From contig JBBKWG010000106.1 of NCBI GenBank assembly GCA_037968835.1, positions 16,023-80,022 of the forward strand: DNA of 64,000 nucleotides, given 5' to 3'. Both the position numbers and the translations under genes were made by a program. The DNA is from JBBKWG01 sp037968835. Lineage in GTDB: Bacteria > Pseudomonadota > Alphaproteobacteria > Rhodobacterales > Rhodobacteraceae. The notes below the pieces were generated by a model. The model was not told where the DNA came from, ran no database searches, and saw only the letters and a program-made list of their open reading frames with translations. Position 1 is the stretch's first letter; each line of letters begins with the position of its first letter. Of the stretch, positions 42,932 through 52,256 are shown in pieces.

Positions 42932-43390
42932 TTAGCTCCGGGTGTTCTTCTTGTTCATGGACTTAACGTCCAGAACAGAGGGGTTCTGCGCCTCGTGCGG
43001 GTGCTCGGCACCTGCATAGACGCGAAGGTTGGTCATCTGCTTGGCGGACAGGCGATTGCCCGGCAGCATGCGCTTGACGGCCTGAGTAACGACGCGCTCG
43101 GGATGCGCGCCCTCAAGAATCTGGCCGGTGGTGCGCGACTTGATGCCGCCCGGATAGCCGGTGTGCCAATAATTGGGTTTGTCGCGCTTGTTGCCCGTCA
43201 ACTGCACCTTGTCGGCGTTGATGATGATGACGTTGTCGCCCATGTCCATGTGCGGAGTGAACGACGGCTTGTGCTTGCCGCGCAGTCGCGTGGCGACGAT
43301 CGAGGCGAGGCGGCCCAGAACCACGCCTTCGGCGTCGATCAGGATCCAGCTCTTGTCGATGTCCGCCGGTGTTGCGGAAAAAGTTTTCAT
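42932..43390 (-). CDS. rplM: 50S ribosomal protein L13
   Basis: 152 aa from the ATG at 43390, which gives the family start [10 protein letters not shown] and has SD AAAGGG; an ATG eight codons upstream is less likely. Typical segments: [32 protein letters not shown] and [10 protein letters not shown]. It is the first gene of the L13-S9 operon, with a clear promoter upstream. Confidence 0.97.
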   Translation of the reverse strand: MKTFSATPADIDKSWILIDAEGVVLGRLASIVATRLRGKHKPSFTPHMDMGDNVIIINADKVQLTGNKRDKPNYWHTGYPGGIKSRTTGQILEGAHPERVVTQAVKRMLPGNRLSAKQMTNLRVYAGAEHPHEAQNPSVLDVKSMNKKNTRS

Positions 43391-43426
43391 TGCATTGCCC
43401 TTTGGGGGGTTCATTCGGATGACCGG

Positions 43427-43454
43427 GTTCTAAGCGATCCCCACGCACAGTCAA
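43427..43454 (-). promoter_or_regulatory. Promoter candidate for rplM-rpsI
   Basis: On the minus strand TTGACT (43449-43454), 16-nt spacer, TAGAAC (43427-43432). It lies 36 nt before the rplM start codon. Confidence 0.65.
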
Positions 43455-43637
43455 GGTCATTCGGCGGCTGTTAATTCAGCAAATTCAATGCGTTAAAAGT
43501 TAGGTATTATATTACCCCACTTTTGTAGCCATAAGCGGTCGATTTTTGCGTTAAGTTTAACGACTGTCAAACTTGCGCCCGAATTGTCGGCTAAGACTGC
43601 GGAATTCAGTGTTCTGTATCGGTATCGGGAGTATCCC

Positions 43638-43871
43638 ATGATCACCAGCATTTTCCTCGCATTTGTGGCCCTCGGCATAGCCTTGGGAGTCGTCTTCGTC
43701 GGTTACGGAGGCGTCTTTCTTCTAATCATCGGACTTTGCTGCGCGTCTGTGACGTTCAGCTACCTTGCGGCAACGCTGCGCATAGGTCCCGGCAGCAAGA
43801 AAGCCGACAAGTCGCACGGTCAAAAAAGCGGCCTGATCACTGGCCTTGCATTCACGGATCAACGCCACTAA
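43638..43871 (+). CDS. Hypothetical small membrane protein, 77 aa
   Basis: Start ATG 43638 with SD GGGAG six nt upstream; a longer frame from 43584 lacks an SD. Two hydrophobic helices are predicted (about residues 3-20 and 23-44), then a basic soluble tail (GSKKADKSHGQKSG). It stands between the ribosomal operon (divergent) and speD. The 150-bp upstream region is AT-rich and contains the perfect inverted repeat CGTTAA-GT-TTAACG (43549-43562), a possible operator. No family recognised. Confidence 0.6.
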   Translation: MITSIFLAFVALGIALGVVFVGYGGVFLLIIGLCCASVTFSYLAATLRIGPGSKKADKSHGQKSGLITGLAFTDQRH

Positions 43872-43962
43872 TTGCCCCCCTTCTAGGCACCGATCCCATC
43901 CCGACCTAATGCGGGGGGCGCTAAGGGCCGGATTACAATCAACTGGACAGAAGGGGAGTGCC

Positions 43963-44487
43963 ATGACGGACGGCGCCAACCTCTTCCACCTGGGGATCGG
44001 TCTGGATTCAGGCGCCCATGCGGAAGATTCTCGCGGCGATGACGCTGCGCAAACCGTTGCCGCGAACGCTAATCGCGACATTTTCGATACTGATCGGGAA
44101 GATCACTTCATCCGCCGTGGCGGCAGGGTTTTCGCGGGAACTCACCTGATTATCGAAGTTGTGGAGGGCACCGGGCTTGATGACGAAGCCCGCATCCAAC
44201 AAGCGTTCCGCGACTGCGTCGATGTCTGCGGTGCAACGCTTCTGCACATGCACACCCATAAATTCTCGCCCCAAGGCGTCTCGGGTGTGGCAGTGCTGGC
44301 CGAAAGCCATATCTCGGTCCACACTTGGCCCGAGATCGGCTACGGCGCGTTCGACGTATTCATGTGCGGCGAAGCCGAACCCTGGCACGCAGTCGACGTT
44401 CTCGCCAAAGCGTTCCAGACAAGCGATGTGCGGGTGAAAGAGCTACTGCGCGGCGATGGCCTTGTGACCGTCGAGGCCGTGGCCTGA
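43963..44487 (+). CDS. speD: S-adenosylmethionine decarboxylase proenzyme
   Basis: 174 aa. It decarboxylates AdoMet to give the aminopropyl donor for spermidine. The self-processing site is in AESHISVHTWPE, where cleavage before Ser creates the pyruvoyl group; GTHLIIEV and the catalytic Cys in FDVFMCGEAEPW are present. An unusual acidic N-terminal extension of about 50 residues (HAEDSRGDDAAQT) precedes the core. SD AAGGGGAG. The partner synthase speE lies 1.8 kb away on the same strand. Confidence 0.93.
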   Translation: MTDGANLFHLGIGLDSGAHAEDSRGDDAAQTVAANANRDIFDTDREDHFIRRGGRVFAGTHLIIEVVEGTGLDDEARIQQAFRDCVDVCGATLLHMHTHKFSPQGVSGVAVLAESHISVHTWPEIGYGAFDVFMCGEAEPWHAVDVLAKAFQTSDVRVKELLRGDGLVTVEAVA

Positions 44488-44503
44488 CGCTCAGGCGCGG
44501 GCG

Positions 44504-46129
44504 TCAGTGCCCGCCGCCCATGATGCCCGTGCGCACCCCGTAATCTGCGGCGATCTGGTAATCCGGGTCGTCATCGCTGTCGATCACCAACTGCCCTGCC
44601 CGCTTCAGTAGCCGGTGACAGTCGTGGCTCAGATGGCGCAGTTGCACTTCCTTGCCCGCAGCCTCGTACTTTTCCGCCAGCACCTCGATTGCTGTCAGGG
44701 CGGATTGATCTACGACGCGACTGTCTGCGAAGTCGACGATGACCAGCGCGGGATCGGACTCGGGCTCGAACAGTTCCGAAAACCCGGCGGTCGAGCCGAA
44801 AAATAGCGGACCGTTGATCTGATAGACCTTCGCGCCTTCCGGCGAAACGTAGGTCTTGGCGCTGATCCGGGTGGCGTTGTTCCAGGCATAGGCGAGTGCC
44901 GAGACGATCACCCCGACAACCACGGCAGTCGCAAGATCATAAAGAACCGTCACGGCAGTAACCAAGAAGATCACGACGGCGTCCGTGAGCGGCACCTTAC
45001 GAAGAATAGTCAGACTATTCCACGCAAACGTGCCGATCACGACCATGAACATGACGCCCACCAGTGCGGCGAGCGGAATTTGCTCTATCACCGGCGAGGC
45101 CACGACGATGAACGCCAGCAGGAACAGCGCCGCAGAAATCCCAGACAGGCGCGAACGTCCACCGGATTTCACGTTGATCATCGACTGGCCGATCATGGCG
45201 CAGCCGCCCATGCCACCGAAAAAGCCGGTGACGGTGTTGGCAGCGCCTTGGGCAATGCATTCGCGGCTGGCGCCGCCGCGCTGACCGGTGATTTCGCCGA
45301 CAAGGTTCAACGTCAGCAGGCTTTCGATCAGACCGATTGCCGACAGGATCAATGCATAGGGCAGGATGATCTCGAACGTTTCAAACGTGAGCGGCACCGA
45401 TGGCAGGTGAAAGGACGGCAAACCGCCCTGGATCGAGGCGAGATCACCAACGCGCGGCACGTCGATGCCGAATGCGATTACGGCAATCGCGACCAAGCCT
45501 ATACCTGCCAATGGGGCGGGCACTGACTTGGTAATTCTCGGCATGACCCAGATAATCGCCATGGTCGCGGCCACCAGCGCCAGCATCGTGACAAGCGGCC
45601 AGCCCGACAGCCATTCGCCCCGCGCCAATCCGTGTCCCGCAGACTTGGCGGTTCCGGGCACCTGAAACTGCGACAACTGGGCGAGAAAGATGACGATAGC
45701 CAGTCCGTTCACGAACCCGAGCATTACCGGATGGGGTACGAGACGGATGAACTTGCCAAGCCGAAACACCCCGAACGCAATCTGGATCAGTCCCATCAGA
45801 ACTACAGCCGCGAACAGATATTCCACCCCGTGCATGGCGACGAGCGAAACCATAACGACCGCCAGAGCGCCGGTCGCGCCGGAAATCATGCCCGGACGAC
45901 CGCCGAAGACGGCAGTGATCAGCCCCACGATGAACGCCGCGTAAAGCCCGACCAGCGGATGCACACCGGCGACGAACGCGAATGCGACCGCCTCGGGCAC
46001 CAACGCCAGCGAGACGGTCAGACCGGCAAGAACTTCGGTTTTGATCTGAGCCGGCCGCATGGGAAATTGTCCACCCATATCGGCAATACTCGGTCCGGCC
46101 GCCAATGCAGCCATCAGGAACTTGGTCAC
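44504..46129 (-). CDS. SulP family anion transporter with STAS domain
   Basis: 541 aa. The membrane part (about residues 25-400) has the family signature near the first helices (LAGLTVSLALVPEAVAFAFVAG) and GATGALAVVM, and the second-half GGMGGCAMIGQSMINVKSGG motif. A C-terminal STAS domain follows (about 430-520, DFADSRVVDQSALTAIEVL). Members move sulfate, bicarbonate or other anions; in marine bacteria a bicarbonate/Na type (BicA-like) is as likely as sulfate. GTG start, SD AAAGGG. It lies between and opposite to speD and speE. Confidence 0.92.
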   Translation of the reverse strand: MTKFLMAALAAGPSIADMGGQFPMRPAQIKTEVLAGLTVSLALVPEAVAFAFVAGVHPLVGLYAAFIVGLITAVFGGRPGMISGATGALAVVMVSLVAMHGVEYLFAAVVLMGLIQIAFGVFRLGKFIRLVPHPVMLGFVNGLAIVIFLAQLSQFQVPGTAKSAGHGLARGEWLSGWPLVTMLALVAATMAIIWVMPRITKSVPAPLAGIGLVAIAVIAFGIDVPRVGDLASIQGGLPSFHLPSVPLTFETFEIILPYALILSAIGLIESLLTLNLVGEITGQRGGASRECIAQGAANTVTGFFGGMGGCAMIGQSMINVKSGGRSRLSGISAALFLLAFIVVASPVIEQIPLAALVGVMFMVVIGTFAWNSLTILRKVPLTDAVVIFLVTAVTVLYDLATAVVVGVIVSALAYAWNNATRISAKTYVSPEGAKVYQINGPLFFGSTAGFSELFEPESDPALVIVDFADSRVVDQSALTAIEVLAEKYEAAGKEVQLRHLSHDCHRLLKRAGQLVIDSDDDPDYQIAADYGVRTGIMGGGH

Positions 46130-46335
46130 TAACGGACCCTTTCATCTGTATGCTTTGGACCGGCACCTAACAGATTATGCCCGAAAGGCACGGTATTCCT
46201 TGGAATAGCTGCGTTGCGTGTCGATCATGCCACGTCAAGGGTGGCGGGAAACGGCAATACCGGCGGCGGCCTGGTCTTGCGACCCTTCCCATTTCGCTGC
46301 CCCTCTGGCATCCGATGTTTCTGAAGGAGACCGAA

Positions 46336-47181
46336 ATGTCCGACTGGATCCGTGAAAGCCTGCATCCCGACTATGCTCAGACGCTGAAGGCGGAAAGGAT
46401 GCTATACGACAGCAAGACCGAAAAGCAGCGGTTGCAGGTGTTCGAGAACGGGACGTTCGGGCGCGTGTTGGCGCTGGATGGCGTCGTCCAGACGACCGAG
46501 CGCGACAACTTCATCTATCACGAGATGCTGACCCACGTGCCGATCCTCGCCCATGGCGCAGTCAACCGTGCCCTGATCGTCGGCGGTGGCGATGGCGGGA
46601 TGGCGCGGGAAGTCCTCAAGCATCAGACTATCGAGCAAGTCACGATGGTCGAAATCGACGCCGGAGTTGTCGACTTTTCGCGCGAATACCTTCCGATGCT
46701 CAGCAATGGCGCTTTCGACGATCCTCGCCTGAACGTCGTGATCGCGGATGGTGCCGACTTCATGCGCGAAACGCCGGGTGGCTTCGACGTCATCATTGTC
46801 GATTCGACCGATCCGATCGGACCCGGTGAGGTGCTGTTTACTGACACGTTCTACGGCCACGCGGCGCGCGCGCTCTCCGATGGCGGCATTCTGGTCACTC
46901 AGAACGGCGTGCCGTTCCTTCAGGGCGACGAACTAACCAATTCCATGCGTGCATTCAGCGCGCTGTTCTCCGATTGGGCCTGTTATACGGCGACGATCCC
47001 GACCTACGCGGGCGGTCCGATGGCGTTTGGCTGGGGCACGAACGGCGACGCGCGGCATTCCCAGATAATGGACCTCGAAGTGCGCTTCGCGGCGTCCGGA
47101 ATCACCACGGAGTACTACACGCCCGCCGTCCATCAGGCCGCCTTCGCGCTGCCAGCCTATATCGAGAAGCTGCTGCCATGA
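46336..47181 (+). CDS. speE: Spermidine synthase (polyamine aminopropyltransferase)
   Basis: 281 aa. It transfers aminopropyl from decarboxylated AdoMet to putrescine. Motifs: LQVFENGTFGRVLALDGVVQ, the AdoMet loop GGGDGGMAREVLKH, VEIDAGVVDFSREY and the catalytic DSTDPIGPGEVLF. SD AAGGAGACC supports the ATG at 46336 against a longer frame. The stop overlaps the next dehydrogenase gene (ATGA). Confidence 0.95.
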   Translation: MSDWIRESLHPDYAQTLKAERMLYDSKTEKQRLQVFENGTFGRVLALDGVVQTTERDNFIYHEMLTHVPILAHGAVNRALIVGGGDGGMAREVLKHQTIEQVTMVEIDAGVVDFSREYLPMLSNGAFDDPRLNVVIADGADFMRETPGGFDVIIVDSTDPIGPGEVLFTDTFYGHAARALSDGGILVTQNGVPFLQGDELTNSMRAFSALFSDWACYTATIPTYAGGPMAFGWGTNGDARHSQIMDLEVRFAASGITTEYYTPAVHQAAFALPAYIEKLLP

Positions 47182-47930
47182 AGATCGCCGACACACTGGC
47201 TATCGTGACAGGCGCGGCATCCGGGCTGGGAGCGGCGACGGCGCAGGCGCTTGCCAAGGCAGGTGTCAAGGTCACCATTCTTGATCGCGATCGCAAAGGG
47301 GCCGAGACGGCAGAAACAATCGGCGCGCATTTCGTCGAAGTTGACGTAACCGACGATGCGTCAGTCACCAACGCCATCGCCAAGGCAAGCGATCTCATGG
47401 GCGGACTTACCGCCGCAATCAGTTGCGCGGGAATCGCAGGCGCGGCGAAAATGGTTGGGCGGGACGGCCCGCACGACCTTGCGCTGTGGCAGCGCACGCT
47501 CGATATCAACCTGACCGGCAGCTTCAACATTGCGCGCCACGCCGCGGCTGCCATGGCCACCAATGAACCCAACGAAGATGGCGAGCGCGGGATTATCATC
47601 AACACCGCGTCCGTGGCCGCTTTCGAGGGGCAAAAGGGTCAGGCCGCCTATGCTGCTTCCAAGGGCGGTATCGCGGGAATGACGCTGCCCGCCGCGCGCG
47701 ACCTCGCGTCGCTCGGGATCCGCGTCAACGCAATCGCGCCGGGGATATTCCTGACGCCGATGCTTGAAGGTCTGGGTCAGGACGTCATGGATGGACTCGC
47801 CAAAGACGTCGTGTTCCCCAAACGCCTTGGCAATCCGTCGGAATTTGCCAGCCTGGTGATCCACATGATCGAGAACGCCTACCTGAACGGGACTGTTATC
47901 CGGCTCGACGGCGCGCTCAGGATGCCCTGA
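47178..47930 (+). CDS. SDR family 3-hydroxyacyl-CoA dehydrogenase-like enzyme (HSD10 type)
   Basis: 250 aa. The NAD loop TGAASGLGAATA (about 11-22) is followed by LDRDRKGAE with an Asp after the second strand, indicating NAD. CAGIAGAAKMVG, NTASVAAFEGQKGQAAYAASKGG (in parts) and PGIFLTPMLEGL fit the 17-beta-HSD10 / type II 3-hydroxyacyl-CoA dehydrogenase group of fatty-acid and isoleucine breakdown. It is translationally coupled to speE, though no metabolic link is obvious. Confidence 0.88.
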   Translation: MKIADTLAIVTGAASGLGAATAQALAKAGVKVTILDRDRKGAETAETIGAHFVEVDVTDDASVTNAIAKASDLMGGLTAAISCAGIAGAAKMVGRDGPHDLALWQRTLDINLTGSFNIARHAAAAMATNEPNEDGERGIIINTASVAAFEGQKGQAAYAASKGGIAGMTLPAARDLASLGIRVNAIAPGIFLTPMLEGLGQDVMDGLAKDVVFPKRLGNPSEFASLVIHMIENAYLNGTVIRLDGALRMP

Positions 47931-47985
47931 TCGAAGCGATACCACGCCTGTTTCGCGTCGCCGCAAATCGTGCGAGTGTCGCCGG

Positions 47986-48585
47986 ATGCCGCACCAAAAT
48001 CGCGTCCTTGCCACCGGAGAGTTCGTTGCCGATCCCGCACGCGGGCTGTTCATGGGCAATCGCGGAATTTTGCACGACGAGTATCAACGCATCGGGCACG
48101 TCCGCTGGCGTCACAAGGCATGGATCACCTGTCGGCTGAAATACAAAGGCTGGTTCCGAGAAATCATGCAGCTTGGAAACTATACCGAGTTGTTCTTTCT
48201 TGACGAAGCCGTCGCACTGGCCGCCGGTCACCGCCCCTGCGCGCTATGTCGTCGCGAGTAGTATACCGCCTTTCGCGACGCGCTTGGTCACAGCGGAACG
48301 GCAAAAGAACTTGACGCGCTTCTGCACGACGACCGCGCGGCACCGCGAAGTTTCGATCAAAAGCGTCACCGGGCAGCGATAAAATCACTGCCCGACGGTG
48401 CAATCATCCTGAAAAACCGCACGCCGATGCTGGTTCAAGGCGAAAATCTGCGCCCCGTCGCGCCGAAAGGCTATGGCAAGCCGGTGCGCCGACCCAAGTC
48501 GGGGAGCGTGACCGTTCTGACCCCGAAAATGACGCTGAATGCTCTGAGGAACGGCTATTCGCCGAAACTGCACAAATCAGCCTGA
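47986..48585 (+). pseudogene. Conserved hypothetical protein gene split by one in-frame TAG
   Basis: A 200-codon frame from the ATG 47986 to the TGA 48583-48585 is uninterrupted except for an amber codon at 48259-48261 (codon 92). Both halves look like real protein: RVLATGEFVADPARGLFMGN, TELFFLDEAVALAAGHRPC-ALCRRE before the stop, then YTAFRDALGHS, LDALLHDDRAAPRSFDQ, PDGAIILKN, VTVLTPKMTLNALRNGY after it. The family is one I recall as a roughly 200-aa conserved hypothetical with a CxxC. The residue at the TAG is just after the CxxC. It may be a young pseudogene, a sequencing error or readthrough. The end overlaps convergent uup by 9 bp. Confidence 0.78.
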
Positions 48586-50391
48586 CGCTTCGGACTTTTC
48601 AGCCAGACCAAGCCATTGTTCTTCTGCAGCTTCCAGTTTCGCCTGCCGCTCGCTCAACGCCTCGGTCGCTTTCGCGAATTTGACAGGTTCGCGAGTATAA
48701 AGATTGGCGTCGGCCAAAAGCTCGGTCAACTTGCCGATTTCCGCTTCCAGACGTGCAATCACCGCCGGCAGCGTCTCGAACTTGTGCTTCTCGGTGAAGC
48801 TGAGCCCCTGCCCGCCTTTGCCCTGATCGGGCTTGGCGGCTTCTTCGGCTCTTGCGGCGGAAACGGGCGTGGATTGTGCGACCAGTTTCCGTTTGGGCGC
48901 ATAGTCCGACCAACCACCGGCATGAACGGTGATACTTCCGTTACCTTCCATCGCGACCGTTGTTGACGCCACACGATCCAAAAAATCCCGATCGTGGCTG
49001 ACCAGAAGCACGGTGCCGTCGTAGTCGCCGATCAGTTCCTGCAACAAGTCCAGCGTCTCGATATCGAGATCGTTTGTCGGCTCGTCGAGAATAAGCAGGT
49101 TGGACGGTTTGGCCATGATCCGCGCCAGCAACAGCCGCGCCTTTTCTCCGCCGGACAGCGATTTCACCGGCGCGCGAGCCTGCGCTTCGTCGAACAGGAA
49201 TTCCTTCAAATAGCCGACCACGTGCTTGGGGATGCCGCGCACCATGACCTGATCCGCCCGCCCGCCGACGCGCATGTCCTTGTCGCCGGTCAGACTGTCC
49301 CAAAGCGTCGCTTCTGGATCAAGCTGTGAGCGGCGCTGATCGAACACGGCCATTTCCAGCCCCGTTCCCAGCGTGATCTTACCGCTGTCGGGCGCGCGCT
49401 GGCCGGTCAGAAGCTCAATCAACGTGGTCTTGCCCACGCCGTTGGGTCCGACAAAGGCGATCCGGTCCCCGCGCATCACCCGAAACGAAAAGTCCTGACA
49501 GATGAGCTTTCCTTCATAACGCTTTGAAATCGCGGTGGCTTCGATAACTTTCCGGCCCGATTTCGGACCGGCATCAAGCGCCATCGCGGCGGTGCCTTCG
49601 CGCCGGATCTGGGAGGCACGTTTTTCGCGCAAGGTCGCCAGCGCCCGAAGGCGTCCCTGATTGCGGGTTCGACGTGCCGAAATCCCTTCGACCGCCCACC
49701 GCGCTTCGGCCTTGATCTTGCGGTTCAGCTTGTGGCGGGCGTCGTCCTCGTCCGCCCAGATTTTCTCGCGCCACTCCTCGAAATGCTCGAAGCCCTTGTC
49801 CTGACGACGAACTGCGCCGCGGTCGATCCACAGCGTTCCGCGCGTCAGTGCCCTAAGAAACGCGCGGTCGTGCGAAATCACGACAAACGCCTGCCGCGTT
49901 TCCGCGAGCCGTGCTTCCAGCCAAAGCGTCGCTTCGATGTCCAGATGGTTCGTCGGCTCGTCAAGCAGCATCAGATCGGGCGCTTCGGCGATCAGTCTGG
50001 CCAGCGCCGCGCGCCGCCGTTCGCCGCCGGAAGCCGCCGCAACGGTGGTATCGGGGTCGAACTTCAGCCCTTCGGCCACCGCTTCAATGCGCCACATCTC
50101 GGCATCGCCAAGTTCGCGAATGGCAAAATCGCCCAGCGTCGCGCAGCCCGCCATGTCGGGCTCTTGCTCCATGTAGCCAACTGAATCGCCCGGCGACAGT
50201 GACCGCTCGCCCTTGTCCGGTAGATCCAGACCGGCCATTACCTTCATCAACGTCGACTTGCCCGACCCGTTGCGCCCCACCAACGCCAGACGATCGCCGC
50301 TTTGAATCACCAGCGACAAATCCTTAAGAACAGGATCGCCGCCGAATGTCAGCGAGATGTCGGTCAATTGAAGAAGTGGAGCACGTGCCAT
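48577..50391 (-). CDS. ABC-F family ATPase, Uup-like
   Basis: 604 aa with two ATP-binding cassettes and no membrane part. NBD1: Walker [10 protein letters not shown] (about 39-47), signature [11 protein letters not shown], Walker [14 protein letters not shown] charged linker follows ([18 protein letters not shown]). NBD2: [35 protein letters not shown]. The C-terminus has a coiled coil ([13 protein letters not shown]), typical of Uup rather than EttA. Members act on ribosomes, and Uup also affects transposon excision and replication intermediates. Confidence 0.9.
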   Translation of the reverse strand: MARAPLLQLTDISLTFGGDPVLKDLSLVIQSGDRLALVGRNGSGKSTLMKVMAGLDLPDKGERSLSPGDSVGYMEQEPDMAGCATLGDFAIRELGDAEMWRIEAVAEGLKFDPDTTVAAASGGERRRAALARLIAEAPDLMLLDEPTNHLDIEATLWLEARLAETRQAFVVISHDRAFLRALTRGTLWIDRGAVRRQDKGFEHFEEWREKIWADEDDARHKLNRKIKAEARWAVEGISARRTRNQGRLRALATLREKRASQIRREGTAAMALDAGPKSGRKVIEATAISKRYEGKLICQDFSFRVMRGDRIAFVGPNGVGKTTLIELLTGQRAPDSGKITLGTGLEMAVFDQRRSQLDPEATLWDSLTGDKDMRVGGRADQVMVRGIPKHVVGYLKEFLFDEAQARAPVKSLSGGEKARLLLARIMAKPSNLLILDEPTNDLDIETLDLLQELIGDYDGTVLLVSHDRDFLDRVASTTVAMEGNGSITVHAGGWSDYAPKRKLVAQSTPVSAARAEEAAKPDQGKGGQGLSFTEKHKFETLPAVIARLEAEIGKLTELLADANLYTREPVKFAKATEALSERQAKLEAAEEQWLGLAEKSEASG

Positions 50392-50453
50392 GGTCGCTCA
50401 GCTATGCCGCCGATGGTATGCCGTCAACGGGGTGCGACACGGTGTTTGGGATA

Positions 50454-51206
50454 TCAGCCCGCGACGGCCCTGAGTGCGCGCACCCGGGCCAATGGAATCA
50501 AGCGGATTTCAAGGCCGGTGAACACGTGCAGCGTATTCAGGTCGCGATCGACGACCGCGTGATCGCTGACCCAGCCGCCCATTGTCAGGTAGGACCGCAG
50601 AAGCGGCGGCATTGACTTCAGCGCCCTCGCGCGATCCGGAACACGGCGCAGTCGTCGCGCGAACCGGAACACATCGGGCGCCTTCACTCTGGGCCACCAC
50701 CGCTTCGGAGCCAGATGCTTGTCGCGCAGCATTGCGAATGCGTCGGCGTAAACCTTTGAATCGGTGCCGTGAAACGACGAGCATCCAAACAGCATCTCGA
50801 TGCCATCGCGATCGACAATCGTTGTCATTGCCGCCCAGGCAACGCGCAGGATGTCCGGATCGGCCAGACCGGGCGCAACGCAAAAGCGGCCCATCTCGAC
50901 CATAGGGCCGTCGAAGGATTTGAGCGCCTCCAACTCGTAATATTGCGCGGAATAGGACCGTTCTATATCCGCCCCCGACCCCAGCGGCAGCAATCGGAAT
51001 GTCGCGGCCAGAGCACCGCTTTCAACGACTTCCACCAGAACATGAAGGCAGATCCCGTCAAAAACATCCGATTCCAGCCCGTCAGGTCGAGACGCAGCGC
51101 CGGTGCCCACGACGAACGCCTGATAGCGCAACCGCTGTGCGCTCTCGATATCCTGCGGAGTTTCGGCAAGCCGGGCGCGGTATCGTCCTATCCGTGTGGT
51201 CAGCAT
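50454..51206 (-). CDS. OlsB-like L-ornithine N-alpha-acyltransferase (GNAT fold)
   Basis: 250 aa. The N-terminal half is GNAT-like: ESAQRLRYQAFVV, DGICLHVLVE, ATFRLLPLG and VEMGRFCVAPG; the middle GCSSFHGTD and the C-terminal LLRSYLTMGGWVSDHAVVDRDLNTLHVFTGL match the hemolysin/OlsB family that makes lyso-ornithine lipid from acyl-ACP and ornithine. Ornithine lipids replace phospholipids under phosphate limitation. The O-acyltransferase OlsA is not adjacent. ATG 51206 is preferred over a GTG six codons earlier. Confidence 0.82.
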   Translation of the reverse strand: MLTTRIGRYRARLAETPQDIESAQRLRYQAFVVGTGAASRPDGLESDVFDGICLHVLVEVVESGALAATFRLLPLGSGADIERSYSAQYYELEALKSFDGPMVEMGRFCVAPGLADPDILRVAWAAMTTIVDRDGIEMLFGCSSFHGTDSKVYADAFAMLRDKHLAPKRWWPRVKAPDVFRFARRLRRVPDRARALKSMPPLLRSYLTMGGWVSDHAVVDRDLNTLHVFTGLEIRLIPLARVRALRAVAG

Positions 51207-51313
51207 GTCGTGATCTTCACCCACTTGGTCCCCGGCGGAAAGCCCCCTAGATATAGGCGCGAAGAGCGTGCCACGAAACCCGTGGCAGCGATGCGAATGG
51301 AAAAGGAAGCCCG

Positions 51314-51709
51314 ATGGACAAAGTCGTCAAATCCGATGCCGAATGGAAAGAGCAACTGGGCGATCTGGCCTTCAAGGTCACGCGCAAGCACGGTACCGAA
51401 CGTGCCGGAACCCACGATAACTTCTCCAAGGATCCCGGCACCTTTACATGCACCTGTTGTGGCGCGTCGCTTTTCGATCAGGCTCACAAGTTTGAAAGCG
51501 GCACCGGCTGGCCCTCATTTTTCCAACCGCTCGATTCCGAAATGGTCGGCGAACAGGAAGACAGCGGCTTTTTCATGAAGCGTACTGAAGTTCACTGCAA
51601 CCTTTGCGATGCGCATCTGGGACACGTCTTTCCCGATGGCCCCAAACCGACTGGGCTGCGCTATTGCATCAACGGTGTGGCGCTCGACTTCGAGCCGCAG
51701 ACCGATTGA
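51314..51709 (+). CDS. msrB: Peptide-methionine (R)-S-oxide reductase
   Basis: 131 aa. It repairs methionine-R-sulfoxide in proteins. The zinc Cys pairs are CTCCGASLF (about 45-48, CTCC gives C-x2-C) and CNLCDAHLGHVF; the catalytic Cys lies in LRYCINGVAL near the C-terminus; GTGWPSFFQP is the substrate pocket. SD GGAAGCCCG is weak. It ends directly against the convergent bamE-like gene (0 bp between stops). Confidence 0.95.
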   Translation: MDKVVKSDAEWKEQLGDLAFKVTRKHGTERAGTHDNFSKDPGTFTCTCCGASLFDQAHKFESGTGWPSFFQPLDSEMVGEQEDSGFFMKRTEVHCNLCDAHLGHVFPDGPKPTGLRYCINGVALDFEPQTD

Positions 51710-52174
51710 TTACTGATCGTTCAGGAATTGGCCTGCATTGAAGTTGCCAAGGTTCGAGAACAACTGACGCAGGAACCCGACGCCACGGATATTGTCGTCC
51801 GTGACCCGCCGCGACAGCACCACGACCTGGCCGTCTCCCAGCCCGAAGCGTTCGATGTTTTCGACCCGCGTATCCTCGGCAAAGCTGATGACGACAACTT
51901 CGCGGTCGACTTCGACGGGGGCGCGCCACAGGAAACGTTCGTATTCGGACCGCACGTAGTACCAGCCGCGATCGTCGACAATGCCGGCTGTACCGGGACG
52001 CCCGACAAGCCGCGCGACCGTTTCCTTGGTATCGAGACCGACCATGACATCCGAAAGCACTTCGTCGTCGGGGGCGTAGCCGTGCTTGTCGCTCAGCGTC
52101 GCGCAGGCACCGACTGCCAGGATCGCAACGCCTGCCAGAGCCGCCCGGATGGATGCGCTGCCGATACCCGTCAT
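51710..52174 (-). CDS. bamE: BamE/SmpA/OmlA-family outer membrane lipoprotein
   Basis: 154 aa. A signal peptide ends in a lipobox (LAVGAC, Cys about residue 24), so the mature protein is lipid-anchored. The small alpha-beta domain follows with DVMVGLDTKETVARLVGRPG and the WYYVRSEYERF strand, the pattern of SmpA/OmlA. It is the stabilising lipoprotein of the BAM complex whose core, BamA, is coded 20 kb to the left. Confidence 0.87.
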   Translation of the reverse strand: MTGIGSASIRAALAGVAILAVGACATLSDKHGYAPDDEVLSDVMVGLDTKETVARLVGRPGTAGIVDDRGWYYVRSEYERFLWRAPVEVDREVVVISFAEDTRVENIERFGLGDGQVVVLSRRVTDDNIRGVGFLRQLFSNLGNFNAGQFLNDQ

Positions 52175-52256
52175 GCTGCCCTGCCCCTTGCCAATCTATC
52201 CTCTCACGCCTAGTCGGCATAGCGAGAGTTCGATCCCGGTTCAAGGAGCCTCGCAC

